Under the pieces are notes generated by a model. That model searched no databases. It was not told the DNA's origin and saw only the letters and a program-made list of their open reading frames with translations. Below are positions 1 to 9,172 of a stretch of DNA of 64,000 nt, in pieces (within the stretch, counting starts at the first letter, position 1; every line of letters begins with the position of its first letter). The position numbers were made by a program, and so were the translations under genes. The stretch lies in NCBI RefSeq assembly GCF_037975245.1, contig NC_092569.1, positions 7,374,501 through 7,438,500 on the forward strand, in the 5' to 3' direction. The stretch is from Apostichopus japonicus (lineage: Eukaryota > Echinodermata > Holothuroidea > Aspidochirotida > Stichopodidae).

Positions 1-184
1 GATCCCTAGCAGCCACTAAGGGCAGCCAAAATTAGCGGACAATAACAAGACTGTTACTTTTTCGTACCTGTTTTAAAGCGATACTAATTAACGCTATGCA
101 AACTGTAAAAAGCCAATAATTGCACCATTTGAGAGATAAGATGTTCATCTTTCATTTGATTTAATTTTGGAATTTAATGGTGGA

Positions 185-1620
185 CAGTGGCGTCGCCAAG
201 GGGGGGCCAGGGGGGCACGTGCCCCCCTGGAAAACCTAGTGCCCCCCGAGTGCCCCCCCCCATCTGAGATTTGGGTTGGTAAAAAAATATATATATATTT
301 TGTTATATTCAACTCCCATATCATCTGAGTTGGTTTTTCATAAGGACAAAGAAGCACAGTAATTCGTATTTTCTTCAAATGAGCTGCGAAAAAATGAAAA
401 AGTTTATCCTTGACCGTCGGGTATCGAAGTCGTAACCCGTGCCATCACAACAGGTGTCGATATTTACATTGAATGTGTCAGTGCTCACGCCATGATACCA
501 GCGGCTATACACGTCCGCGAGAAGGGAGGGTACTGCAGTATGTTCCCTTGGTCTGAGGTTGACAGGTTAGGAGCTGACGAAATGTGAGAATGTGAGGGTC
601 CGCAGGCACCATACTTGCCTATATTTGTGGACCCATATATTAACCCTGTTGTGTAGGGGGTGCAGAGGTCATTTGAGGTCAGATGCTTGTAGGAACAAAT
701 GGCGAATGTTCACACCCGCATACTGAGCCATACTCGATGTGTGATCAAACTTTGGATTGCATGGTGAGATTCCTGATAGGAGCCAATAACGATGCTGGAA
801 TCTGTTACATCTTAATAGATAATGGGAGAAAACGAGAAGGACAAGAAGGACAAGACAATGAAAAAGTTGAGGGGACAAATGCATGATAAGCCCCCCCCCC
901 CCGAATATTTACCAAGGCTCCGAAACGTGCATCTGCCCATTTTTCAATGCATACTTGTCGATCTGTCCGATGCACACGTAAACTATATAGGTGTAATAAT
1001 GTTAGTAAATGCTGGGGGACCCTCGGCCCGTCCCCTGGCTATAGACCACATTGTCACCCCAACCGCGTCTTCACGCCCCGTGAAAAGTGGAAGCAGTGAG
1101 TGTGAGTACCGGTAAGCGCAACACAACTTCGTCTTAGGCCAATGACTTGCTTTATTTCAGCCAGTTCTCCAACATCCCCTTACTACACTCAAAAACGTCT
1201 TTGCAAGTACACTACGAGTAATAGCTACTCTCTTAAAACACCATCGAATATACAAATTACTATGTTTTTACAGACTTTTACGTGCAATCTGAGAAATTGC
1301 AGGCTTGAGACCCATATTTTAGGGCTAGGTATTCGCAGCATAAAACACTCGGGAAGTGCCGTTTCCGGCCATCTGGGGGTTGGAAAAACCCAAAATTTTC
1401 TTGTACGCTCCGCGCCAACCGATGGTGGCGCTCCGCTTAGATAGTCTCTACACATTAGCCCCCCAATAATTTTCCCGTTCCGCCGCGCCTGGAGGGGCAC
1501 CCCCTCCCCTTAGACCCCTCCCCCAGGACGGCGATCCGTATCCACCTAAGTGCCCCCCACCAAATGCTGGTGCCCCCCTGTGCCCCCCCCCCCAGACTGA
1601 AAAGTCTGGTGACGCCACTG
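185..1620. mobile_element. Non-autonomous hAT-like DNA transposon
   Basis: The left end starts CAGTGGCGTCGCCA and the right end, read inverted, starts CAGTGGCGTCACCA, a 14-bp terminal inverted repeat with one mismatch. Both ends are followed by G-rich/C-rich tracts (196-262 and 1550-1593). Flanks are ATGGTGGA (177-184) and ATGGTGAC (1621-1628), which agree at 6 of 8 positions, as expected of an aged 8-bp hAT target duplication. CAGTGGCGT-type ends are typical of hAT-superfamily elements in animal genomes. The interior (about 1.4 kb, with a C12 run near 890) has no frame resembling a transposase, so it would depend on a partner element. It sits inside the older transposon at 7-2490. Confidence 0.68.
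1354..1445. repeat. 92-bp block shared with the second hAT-like element
   Basis: This block runs from AAGTGCCGTTTCCGGCC to GCTCCGCTTAGATAGT and closely matches 8905-8997 in the same orientation. The 3' half is nearly identical: CTTGTACGCT, CGCGCCAAC, GATGGTGGCGCTCCGCTT. The two host elements have different terminal sequences (CAGTGGCGTC versus CATAGGCGTAC), so the shared block points to common descent or a shared internal functional region. No reading frame of note covers it. Confidence 0.6.
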
Positions 1621-1961
1621 ATGGTGACGACGATTTCTGCATCCATATTGAACTGAAACTTGTGATCCTACCAAATCTTGTGGAGAAAGGCGTAAATTGC
1701 AGCAATTTTTATACCATTTTTTTCTCTTTTTTTTCAAATGTCTAAACAATTCATTTATGAGAATATGCAACAGTCAAGAGAGGTACAATGACGATGTAAA
1801 GTTATTCCTCTTACACTTGGTATGAAAAACAGTCAGTAACACTTTGATTTGTTGAAATCCGATGGCTACAAACCGTTCGATCCTAACAGGAGTGGGATGC
1901 AAATTGGAAAATTAGCTCGAAGCGCGCGGTAATGTGTTATGATCCAAATGTATTCTTATTT

Positions 1962-2274
1962 CAAAATCGATTAATTTGAGTTATCGACCTAGTTAGGAGG
2001 TCCGGTTAGCATCACATCAAAGAATAAAATTTCTTCTTTCACGTGTTATACCTACTATCGGTAACTAAGCCGATTTTTTTGACCAAAAGTGGCCTAAAAG
2101 TTTTTAAATATTGATAATTTTTTGCTTCTTCAAAATCGATTAAGTTGAGTTATGGAGCCTATTGAGATGTCCGGTTAGCACCACTTTAAAGTAGACAGGT
2201 TCATCTTTCACGTGGTATACCTCTACTATCGGTAACAAAAATGATTTCTTGACCAAAAGTGGCCATAAAGTTTT
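1962..2274. repeat. Diverged direct repeat, about 144 bp, period 169 bp
   Basis: Copy 1 (1962-2105) and copy 2 (2131-2274) both begin CAAAATCGATTAA, pass through GTCCGGTTAGCA, TTTCACGTG and ACTATCGGTAAC, and end at GACCAAAAGTGGCC. They differ by scattered substitutions and small indels, so the duplication is not recent. It lies in the right half of the transposon at 7-2490. Function unknown. Confidence 0.7.
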
Positions 2275-2450
2275 AACCCGATACGGACATCTCTAAACGC
2301 GCTGTATATACGTAATTTTGGAGAAAAATAACCTTTCTTATTTATGCACAAATTGAACAACACACTCGACCGCAGTGTCAGTTAATTTAAAACAAACACA
2401 CACGACCGCAGCTGTAGTACTGTGTGTCATGTCTTACTGTCCTTTTTTTT

Positions 2451-2490
2451 CTTAGTGGCTGCTGTTAGTGTCTGCTCTTAGTGGCTGCTA
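2451..2490. repeat. Three 13-bp tandem units at the right transposon end
   Basis: Units CTTAGTGGCTGCT (2451), GTTAGTGTCTGCT (2464) and CTTAGTGGCTGCT (2477) are followed by A at 2490. They form the right terminus of the element at 7-2490. Repeated terminal motifs of this kind may be transposase binding sites; that is inference. Confidence 0.6.
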
Positions 2491-3118
2491 CATTCAATGA
2501 GGCTGTCAATTTCTACAAATGTACTAACCAAACTAGTGACCAATTTCCAATCCAATGGTATGCTGAAAACAACTAAAAAGTTGCTAGTTACAATCAAGTT
2601 GTAACAATCAAGTTTATAGTTTATACTCCCAATATATAAAGGTTATAGTTTATACTTCAATATATATAGTTTATACGAATTGAGTAAGTCTACGTCACGA
2701 TGACTGGTTCGATAGCAACGCACATCCGATCGATAATACGTGCGCGTGTTCCGCGGGTTTCAGGTTTTTCAGGAATTTACAAATTCGTTTGAAATCAGAG
2801 TTAGGATTTAGAAGGTGGGTTAGGGAACCAAATACGAAAATGAAGGATTGTCGTTCATAATCTGGGGTCAAAACTAGGAAAAAAGATTCAGAACATGTTT
2901 TTTGAAAAAGCGTCACATGTTTGGAATCCAGGGATTTGATTGGCCGATGCCCACGTTCGTCCTGGAAAAAAATACGCGTTTCGCGCAGCTGCACGTACTA
3001 TAGTGTGCCATACACCTAACCGTCGGAGATTGTTTGATAAATTGCCTGAAAACTAAATGGATTTTTCGAACGTTTACGTTGAAGCATGTATAGGTTACAA
3101 CACACGGCAGACTCACAG
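2491..3118. other. Unique AT-rich intergenic stretch
   Basis: No convincing gene. TATAGTTTATAC occurs three times between about 2614 and 2676, separated by AT-rich spacers. A 99-codon open frame on the minus strand (2695-2994) shows no recognisable domain or splice context and is not called. The pyrimidine-poor stretch just before 3119 ends in CACAG, a possible splice acceptor for the next feature. Confidence 0.5.
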
Positions 3119-3325
3119 GGAGCACACATTTGTAGGGGTCGTATTGATGCTGCAGCTGAATTCCTGCGTGTTTCCCATGATTTTGTCAATGACATACCAC
3201 TTAGCATTGATTTAAGCCAACTTTTAACAGCGCTTGAGAATGTGCAATCGCTATCATCAGAAGAACATAAAAAGAAGATATGGACTACAGTTACCAATGT
3301 CCTATGGTTTTGCAGGGCGACCAAG
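3119..3325 (+). CDS. Candidate internal exon of an unidentified gene
   Basis: A 207-bp open stretch (69 codons, phase 0 at both ends) is bounded by an acceptor-like CACAG (AG at 3117-3118) and a donor AAG|GTAAAT (GT at 3326-3327). An alternative acceptor is TTTGTAG at 3134-3135. The translation has natural-looking composition: an amphipathic part around DAAAEFLRVSHDF, then SIDLSQLLTALENV, a charged SSEEHKKK, and WFCRATK next to the donor. It continues only six codons past the donor before a stop, as an exon reading into an intron would. I do not recognise the family. It could be a chance open frame or an exon of a gene that was cut off when the satellite expanded 260 bp downstream. No partner exon was found in the window. 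Confidence 0.3.
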
Positions 3326-3586
3326 GTAAATATTTTTCTCCTGTAACTGTGTATAGTTTTCCGTTAACCATTGCATCAAGTATGTGTGAGGGAGTCAATG
3401 GAGTACTTCGCACGTGGAAAGACTATTTGACTTTCGCAATTATATTGTCAGTTTGAAAAACAAAGCGACTTAGGCCAAATTTTACTGTTATCATTTATAG
3501 ACCCCTACCCGAACACGTTAATGACTCATGAGGCACAAACAGCAATGGGATAGCAAAGCCCACTGTGGCTCACATTCCTTGCAGTT
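3326..3586. other. Unique sequence between candidate exon and satellite edge
   Basis: After the GTAAAT donor-like site this stretch holds no further coding or repeat signal that I can see. It ends abruptly where the first satellite unit starts (GTACCGATCAATCG at about 3587). The edge is sharp, with no partial satellite motif before it. Confidence 0.5.
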
Positions 3587-4498
3587 GTACCGATCAATCG
3601 AATGTTCGGTACCGATCAATCGAATGTGCGGTACCGATCAATCGAATATGCGGTATCCATCAATCGAATGTGCGGTACCGATAAATCGAATGTGCGGTAT
3701 CGATCAATCGAATGTGTGGTACCGATCAATCGAATGTGCGGTATCGATCAAGCGAATGTGCAGTATCGATCAATCGAATGTGCGTTACCAATAAATCGAA
3801 TGTGCGGTACCGATCAATCAAATGTGCAGAATCGATCAACCGAATGTACGGTACCGATCAATCGAATGTGCGGTACCGATAAATCGAAAGTGCAGTATCG
3901 ATCAATGGAATGTGCGGAATCGATCAATCGAATGTGCATTATCGATTAATCGAATGTTCGGTACCGATCAATCGAATGTGCGGTACCGATAAATCGAATG
4001 TGCGGTACCGATCAATCGAATGTGCGGTACCGATAAGTAGAATGTACGGTACCGATAAATCGAATGTTCGGTACCGATCAATTGAATATGCGGTACCGAT
4101 AAATAGAATGTGCGGTACCGATAAATCGAATGTGCGGTACCGTTAAATCGAATGTACGGTACCGATCAATCAAATGTGCGGTACCGATCAATCGAATGTG
4201 CAGTACCGACAAATCGAATGTGCGTTACCGATAAATCGAATGTTCGGTACTGATCAATGGAATGTTCGGTAACGTTTGATCAAATGTGCGGTACCGATCA
4301 ATCGAATGTGCGGTACCGATAAATAGAATGTGCGATACCGATAAATCGAATTTTCGGTACCGATAAATAGAATATGAAGTACCGATCAATCGAATGTGCG
4401 GTACCTATAAATCGGTTATTCGGTACCGTAATCGAATGTTCGGTGCCGATCAGTCGAATGTGCGGTACCGATCAATCGAATGTGCGATACCGATATAT

Positions 4499-4522
4499 GG
4501 AATGTTCAATACTGAACATTCC
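4499..4522. repeat. Perfect 10-bp hairpin inside a variant satellite unit
   Basis: The arms GGAATGTTCA and TGAACATTCC flank the loop ATAC. Copies with the same arms occur at about 11817, 13773, 16937 and 18893. Close variants with one changed base in the left arm (GGAACGTTCA) lie near 5036, 12353 and 17473. The hairpin arises where one unit carries an inverted-looking variant (GAACATTCC in place of GATCAATCG). Whether it has any role is unknown. Confidence 0.8.
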
Positions 4523-5158
4523 AAAGTTCGGTACCGATAAATCGAATGTGCGGAACCGATCAATTGAATGTGCGGTACCGATCAATCGAATGTGCGGTAC
4601 CGATCAATCGAATGTGCGGTACCGATAAATAGAATGTGCGGTACCGATAAATCGAATGTGCGGTACCGTTAAATCGAATGTACGGTACCGATCAATCAAA
4701 TATGCGGTACCGATCAATCGAATGTGCAGTACCGACAAATCGAATGTGCGTTACCGATAAATCGAATGTTCGGTACTGATCAATCGAATGTTCGGTAACG
4801 TTTGATCAAATGTGCGGTACCGATCAATCGAATGTGCGGTACCGATAAATAGAATGTGCGATACCGATAAATCGAATTTTCGGTACCGATAAATAGAATA
4901 TGAAGTACCGATCAATCGAATGTGCGGTACCTATAAATCGGTTATTCGGTACCGATAAATCGAATGTTCGGTGCCGATCAGTCGAATGTGCTGTACCGAT
5001 CATTCGAATGTGCGATACCGATATATGGAACGTTCAATACTGAACATTCCAAAGTTCGGTACCGATAAATCAAATGTGCGGAACCGATCAATTGAATGTG
5101 CGGTACCGATCAATCGAATGTTCAGTACCGATTAATCGAATGTGTGGTACCGATCAAT

Positions 5159-5188
5159 CGAATGTTCGATAACGAACATTCGAATGTT
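5159..5188. repeat. Palindromic satellite variant GAACATTCGAATGTTC
   Basis: CGAATGTTCG (5159-5168), the spacer ATAA and CGAACATTCG (5173-5182) form a 10-bp hairpin. The downstream 16-mer GAACATTCGAATGTTC is a perfect palindrome. It differs from the normal unit by two substitutions in GATCAATC (giving GAACATTC). It recurs near 12490, 13919, 17610 and 19039, carried along by the larger duplications. Confidence 0.8.
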
Positions 5189-5862
5189 CGATACGGATAA
5201 ATCGAATAAGCGGAACCGATCAAGCGAATTTGCGGTACCGATCAATGGAATGTTCAGTACCGATAATTTGAACGTGCGATACCGATCAATCGAATGTTCG
5301 GTACCAATCAATCGAATGTGCGGTACCGATTAATAGAATGTGCGGTACCGATCAATCGAATGTGCGGTACCAATGAATTGAATGTGCGGTACCGATCAAT
5401 CGAATGTTCGATACCGATCAATGGAATTTGCGGTACCGATCAAACGAATGTGCGTTACCAATCAATCGAATGTGCATCAATCGAATGTGCGGTACCGATC
5501 AATCGAATGTGCGGTATCGATTAATCGAATGTGATGTATCGATCAATCGAATGTGCGATACCGATCAAACGAATGTACGGTAACGATCAATCGAATTTTC
5601 AGTACTGATCAATCGAATGTACGTTAACGAAGAATCGAATGTGCGGTACCGATCAAACAAATGTTCGGTACCGATCAATCGAATGTTCGGTACCGATCAA
5701 TCGAGTACCGATCAATCGAATGTGCAATACCGATCATTCGAATGTGCGTTACCGAGCAATTGGTAGCTCGGTACCGATCAATCGAATGTTCGGAACCGAT
5801 CAATCAAATGTGCGTTACCGATCAAACGAACGTGCGTTACCGATCGATCAAATATGCGATAC

Positions 5863-5875
5863 CGTTAAACAAATG
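5863..5875. repeat. Target-site duplication, left copy (13 bp)
   Basis: CGTTAAACAAATG here is repeated exactly at 10516-10528, immediately outside the Penelope-like element. It is itself satellite sequence. Joining 5863-5875 directly to 10529 restores an in-register 22-bp unit, which fixes both insertion boundaries. Confidence 0.9.
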
Positions 5876-6108
5876 AAAGGGGTGTGTAGGCGGTTTTACA
5901 CTATCTAACGCAACGTAGTCGCCAAGAACCTGAAGTATTTTTAAGGGAGGGCCCGAGGAACATGAGCTGATAGCATGCTCCTCGTGGTGAAACATAATTG
6001 CACCTATTAGGTGAATTGAGTGTACTATTAATAGTAGGAAAGACTAGCGTAGGTTCTTATGACCAACTATACCGGTTTCTGCTCTCAAACTTTATAGGAG
6101 GAGCTTCA
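5876..6108 (-). repeat. Partial Penelope pseudo-LTR, copy a
   Basis: About 233 bp nearly identical to copies b (6109-6390) and c (10232-10515), directly head-to-tail with copy b. It stops at GAGCTTCA, just before the block that carries CTGATGA (read on the minus strand) in the other copies, so its hammerhead-like motif keeps GAAAC (6075-6079) and GGTC (6061-6064) but has lost the CTGATGA part. A partial tandem pLTR at the 3' end is a common arrangement in this class. Confidence 0.8.
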
Positions 6109-6390
6109 ATGAAATGGGGGTGTAGGCGGTTTTACACTATCTAACGCAACGTAGTCGCCAAGAACCTGAAGTATTTTTAAGGGAGGGCCCGAGGAACATG
6201 AACTTATAGCATGCTCCTCATGGTGAAACATAATTGCACCTATTAGGTGAATTGAGTGTACTGTTAATAGTAGGAAAGACTAGCGTAGGTTCTTATGACC
6301 AACTATACCGGTTTCTGCTCTCAAACTTTATAGGAGGAGCTTCATCAGTAGTAGCCTTTGAATATATTCGGCATGGGCGTCTCGTTCTCA
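6109..6390 (-). repeat. Penelope 3' pseudo-LTR, copy b
   Basis: Matches copy c (10232-10515) across its length, including the segment GTAGCCTTTGAATAT and the end motif ATTCGGC followed by GGCGTCTCGTT. Differences from copies a and c are single bases (for example GAACTTATAGC versus GAGCTTATAGC). It lies directly after the RT remnant that ends at 6428 on the minus strand and contains one hammerhead-like core. Confidence 0.82.
6297..6348 (-). ncRNA. Hammerhead-ribozyme-like core in 3' pseudo-LTR
   Basis: Read on the minus strand: CTGATGA (6348-6342), a stem II candidate GCTC/GAGC (6340-6337 with 6320-6317), GAAA (6315-6312), a short stem III ACC/GGT (6312-6310 with 6300-6298) closing a 9-nt loop, then C at 6297 as the expected cleavage base. 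Terminal hammerhead ribozymes with very short stem III are established in Penelope-like elements. Against: an A-A mismatch sits at the base of stem II where a G-C pair is usual, and I cannot find a clear stem I around the core. It may be a decayed copy. Confidence 0.42.
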
Positions 6391-6427
6391 AAATGCATCT
6401 ATTTTCTGTGCACGAGTTTTTATGGAC

Positions 6428-6867
6428 TCATAGTGCAGCTATAAGAGCATCTAAAAGAGCTTCGTGTGAACCTTGAGAGTCAGCTGAGTCTTCGTTAGTA
6501 CGAAACCTTGAGTTAACAAGTAAATCTTTGAGATTTGGGGCCCTTTCGTAGGCAAGAATCGGTTCTTTTGGAAACAGTTTGGATAATTCCGCGTGTTGCG
6601 AAATTAAGTGCCAATGTTTCAAAAGTGTTTTTTTCCCTTCAAATGCGTGGTTTTGATATGGGGTGTATAGGTAAGCTTGAACACCAGTGGTGGTTCCTTT
6701 TGTTTAGGTTTGGTAGTGAGGTATTGCCCACGGTTTTCAACTTTTATGCCTTTCGTGGCTGAGGCAATTTCCTCTTTCTTATAGTTACGGAGTAACAGTT
6801 TCTCTGTGAACTTCTTTTTCTGTAAGAAATCAGTCTCGTTGTTACAGAGACGTGCGTATCGTAATAT
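6428..6867 (-). pseudogene. Penelope RT, C-terminal linker fragment
   Basis: An open frame starts near 6864 with LRYARLCNN and continues through EKLLLRNYKKEEIASATK and PPLVFKLTY. It needs a one-base shift at the A7 run (plus-strand T7, 6628-6634), then reads LKHWHLISQHAELSKLFP, AYERAPNLKDLLVNSRF, and stops at 6428-6430. The K-x-W-x-L-I ... FP-x-x-P ... Y-x-R-A-x-N-L-x-D-x-L pattern is the conserved region after the RT domain in Penelope-like elements. It would normally lead to a GIY-YIG endonuclease; here it ends after about 24 unrecognised residues, about 40 bases before the pLTR. It follows the RT core (6868-7363) after a one-base frame change. Confidence 0.72.
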
Positions 6868-7363
6868 TTCCCTTTAATTAAGCCTTTAAAAGTGGCAAGT
6901 GGGTGTGCAGAGTTTCTGTCGAGGTATTGGAAGGTTTCCGTGGGTTTGGTGTAGACTTTGGTGTCTAATAAACCATTGGTTTCGAACCTTGGACCTTTGA
7001 AGATTTTCAAATCTAGGTATGTTACCTCGGTGTGTGATATTTCTACCGTAAACTTTAAGAAGCGGTGAATTTCTTTCAACCTTTTTACTAGTTGTTCAAG
7101 TTCCTGATGTGTACCGTCGTAGAGCAATAGAATGTCATCTCTATAGCGGGGCCATTTTAAGATTTTATTATCTGTCGGTAAAATCTGGTTTTCAAGTCTA
7201 TGCATGACGATATCGCAGATTTCCGGAGAGGCTTGGCTACCCATAGCGCAACCGATCTTTTGTAGATAGAATTGGTTATTGAACTCGAAACATTTTCTTG
7301 CTAAGATGAGTTCAATTAGTTTGCACATGGATATGGAAGATATTTTATTTATTCCATATTCGC
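6868..7363 (-). pseudogene. Penelope RT core, motifs B to E
   Basis: This frame carries RT motif B (QKIGCAMGSQASPE, about 7262-7221), the catalytic motif C as RYRDDILLLYDG (about 7148-7113, with the D-D pair kept but Arg where the family usually has Val or Ala), motif D/E-like FTVEISHTEVTYLDLKIF and KPTETFQYLDRNSAHP. The product would be a reverse transcriptase copying the element's own RNA. Relative to the upstream fragment it is shifted by one base at the A7 run (7364-7370). It loses frame again near 6864-6876, after IKGK, where the conserved sequence continues in the neighbouring frame. Order and spacing match Penelope-like elements, not LINEs or LTR elements. Confidence 0.85.
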
Positions 7364-7717
7364 TTTTTTTCCCGTCTTATCATAGACTTCTTGACATATA
7401 TCTAATGCCTCCTCTTGGGGAGTATTGGTATACATGGCGACGACATCGAGTGTAGCAAGTACTACTGTGTTTGGTAACGGGGTGGCTTCCAAAATTTGCA
7501 GAATGTGATTTGTGTCTTTCAAATAGGTGCTTTGTTTTAATACAATAGGAAGCAATACATAGTCCACAAATTCAGATATTTTTTCGGTCGGTGATCCGTT
7601 TCCTCTTATTATCGGTCTACCGGCAAATTTTGAGTTAGCCGGGGGTGCTTTATGAATTTTTGGTAGCACATATATGACCGGTGTGCGGATCTTGTGGCTA
7701 TATGGTGGCTTTCTAGT
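7364..7717 (-). pseudogene. Penelope RT, fingers and motif A fragment
   Basis: Starts at the edge of the inserted DNA element and reads YVLPKIHK, GRPIIRGNGSPTEKISEFVD, STYLKDTNHIL and motif A as TLDVVAMYTN (catalytic Asp codon near 7445-7447), then QEEALDICQEVYDKTGKK. These blocks are the conserved N-terminal half of the Penelope RT domain. The frame meets TAA at 7349-7351 just after an A7 run (plus-strand T7, 7364-7370). Re-reading one A restores the frame that continues into the motif B region, so a one-base deletion in the run, real or a base-calling error, is the simplest explanation. Confidence 0.85.
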
Positions 7718-7718
7718 C

Positions 7719-7873
7719 ACTTCGCCCAACAACCATTTCGCCCAACTGCCATTTCGCCCAACCAGCCTGGTCATTTTGCCCAACCAGCCTGGTCATTTTG
7801 CCCAACTAGCATGGTCATTTCGCCCAACCAGCATGGTCATTTCGCCCAACCGTGTTGGTCATTTCGCCCAACC
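7719..7873. repeat. Left terminal minisatellite (CATTTCGCCCAACC)
   Basis: Seven TTCGCCCAAC-type or TTTGCCCAAC-type cores separated by short spacers such as AGCCTGGT or AGCATGGT. It translates into repeats of FAQPAWSFRPT-like peptide in several frames, which has no coding meaning. Confidence 0.85.
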
Positions 7874-8059
7874 TTATTTTTACTAATATTCAGTCAGAAT
7901 AATATTACTTTTTCTATTCCACTAGTTCAATTTGATTTATTTTGGGTTAGGTTACTTCTTAATAGGTAAATAAAAAAGTGAGGTCTGCTCGATATCGATC
8001 GGAGTCTGAGCAGTTATTTCGGGTATAATGGGAGGATTACACTACTTTAGGCGTTTACG

Positions 8060-9063
8060 CATAGGCGTACTAGGCGTGGGGGCAGGGGCGCAGACTGCCC
8101 CCCAAATTTCAAGAGGACAAGTAATTCGGGCAAAAGTCCTGAAAATTCGGGCAGCCTAAGAGGAGAAAAAAAATATAAATATGTAGTAGCTTGAAAAATC
8201 TTTTTCATATTTTTGCCCGAAAATTCCGTGGAGAGCGTTCTGTGTTATTTGTTTGTGACAATAATATTAATATAGGCCTAATGATTTTCTTTATTTAGCA
8301 TCATGTTGCCCGAATATTTCCGTGTAACACCACAGTAAGCGCAGCTCATCTGGGCTACCACGCTTTTTGCCCTATTGCCCAAAATTATTAACAGGGAACG
8401 CCGCTCACAATCGTGGTGACAAGTATGCATGGAGATTAGCAGTCTCTGAAGTGAAAAAAAACCCGCAGTAAACATTTTTCTAACTAGTCAACTGTATACC
8501 TGGACATCCCCGACATGAGTGTATATAAGATACATTTTCTTTTTCGTGGATGGTGGGGGGGGGGGAGTGCCTACAAGCCTAAAAGTACAGGTTTGTCATA
8601 TTCTTTGTTATTTTTTATACTTTTTTTGTGAGACAAATTGCAGTCTCACCCGACACAGCGACATTTTCCAGCCTACGCGGCGTTGAACAATGTATGTTTT
8701 TTTGAGGGTAGCTGAGTACTTTGTTAAAATAATAAATACCGTAACTAAATAGGAGCTTAAAAAATAAACTGTCCTAGTTTTCCCCTTCAAAGTGATGTTA
8801 CCATTTTTTCTTCTTCTAATTTACCAACTTTTTGGGGAAGTGTAAATTTCTAAATGTGAGATTATAAATTAAAGAATGTTTAGATGCAACTTGCAAGGCC
8901 TCAGAAGTGCCATTTCCGGCAATCTGAGAGGCACATTTTGCCCAAAAATTTCTTGTACGCTACGCGCCAACTGATGGTGGCGCTCCGCTTAGATAGTGTC
9001 ACGGGAAATTTCGGGCACCAAAGTTTCTGCGCCCCCAATCTGAAATGGTCCCGTACGCCTATG
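8060..9063. mobile_element. Non-autonomous hAT-like element nested in the TIR element
   Basis: The left end CATAGGCGTAC (8060-8070) is mirrored by GTACGCCTATG (9053-9063). Flanks CGTTTACG (8052-8059) and TGTTTACG (9064-9071) agree at 7 of 8 positions, an 8-bp duplication as hAT elements make. Sequence near both ends is G/C-run rich (GGGGCAGGGGCGCAGACTG on the left, CTGCGCCCCCAATCTGAAA on the right), and GGGCGCAG recurs inside both termini when read inverted. A G12-type run is at about 8553. There is no transposase frame. It is 1004 bp long and shares a 92-bp block with the element at 185-1620. Confidence 0.68.
8905..8997. repeat. Second copy of the shared 92-bp hAT-like block
   Basis: Matches 1354-1445 in the same orientation; see that entry for the motifs. 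Here it lies 66 bp from the element's right end, against 175 bp in the other element. Confidence 0.6.
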
Positions 9064-9172
9064 TGTTTACGCATACAATGGAAGTTATATTATTATACAA
9101 ACACAGGGGAATCGGTCTTCATAAAAACCTATTAAAACCTAACCCCTAAAACACTGATCCATCCTACCGACT

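Larger units (their letters stand above)
7..2490. mobile_element. Old TIR DNA transposon, interrupted by a hAT-like element
   Basis: The left end TAGCAGCCACTAAG (7-20) is matched in inverted orientation by CTTAGTGGCTGCTA (2477-2490). Similarity continues inwards with decay: GGCAGCC on the left against GAGCAGACA on the right, then a GGACA(A/G)TAA motif on both sides. If the outer TA is the target duplication, the element is a TA-inserting type, possibly Tc1/mariner-like, but that is inference. Removing the nested element at 185-1620 leaves about 1.05 kb. No transposase reading frame is visible, so it is non-autonomous or decayed. The left end lies only 6 bases from the window edge, so the flank cannot be checked here. 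Confidence 0.42.
3587..5875. repeat. 22-bp satellite array, left-edge segment
   Basis: Tandem units of 22 bp with consensus GGTACCGATCA + ATCGAATGTGC. Here the GGTACC form dominates, with many variants: GATAAATCG, GATAAATAG, GTTCGG instead of GTGCGG, and rearranged or shortened units (for example a lost stretch at 5474). It is more heterogeneous than the array beyond 14 kb, as expected at an array edge that is homogenised less often. Positions 3961-5453 match 11278-12770 over about 1.49 kb, apparently base for base where I compared them. The segment ends at the Penelope insertion; the unit broken there continues at 10516. Confidence 0.97.

Noticed and set aside
1448-1705. Gly-rich minus-strand frames at the right end of the first hAT-like element (and 145-378 at its left end)
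   Set aside because: They read the C-run or G-run termini of the transposon; low-complexity translation with no domain.
2695-2994. A 99-codon minus-strand frame
   Set aside because: No recognisable motif, no splice or promoter context; such length is expected by chance here.
7674-7969. Plus-strand frames rich in FAQPAWSFRPT repeats
   Set aside because: Translation of the GCCCAACC terminal minisatellite of the TIR element.
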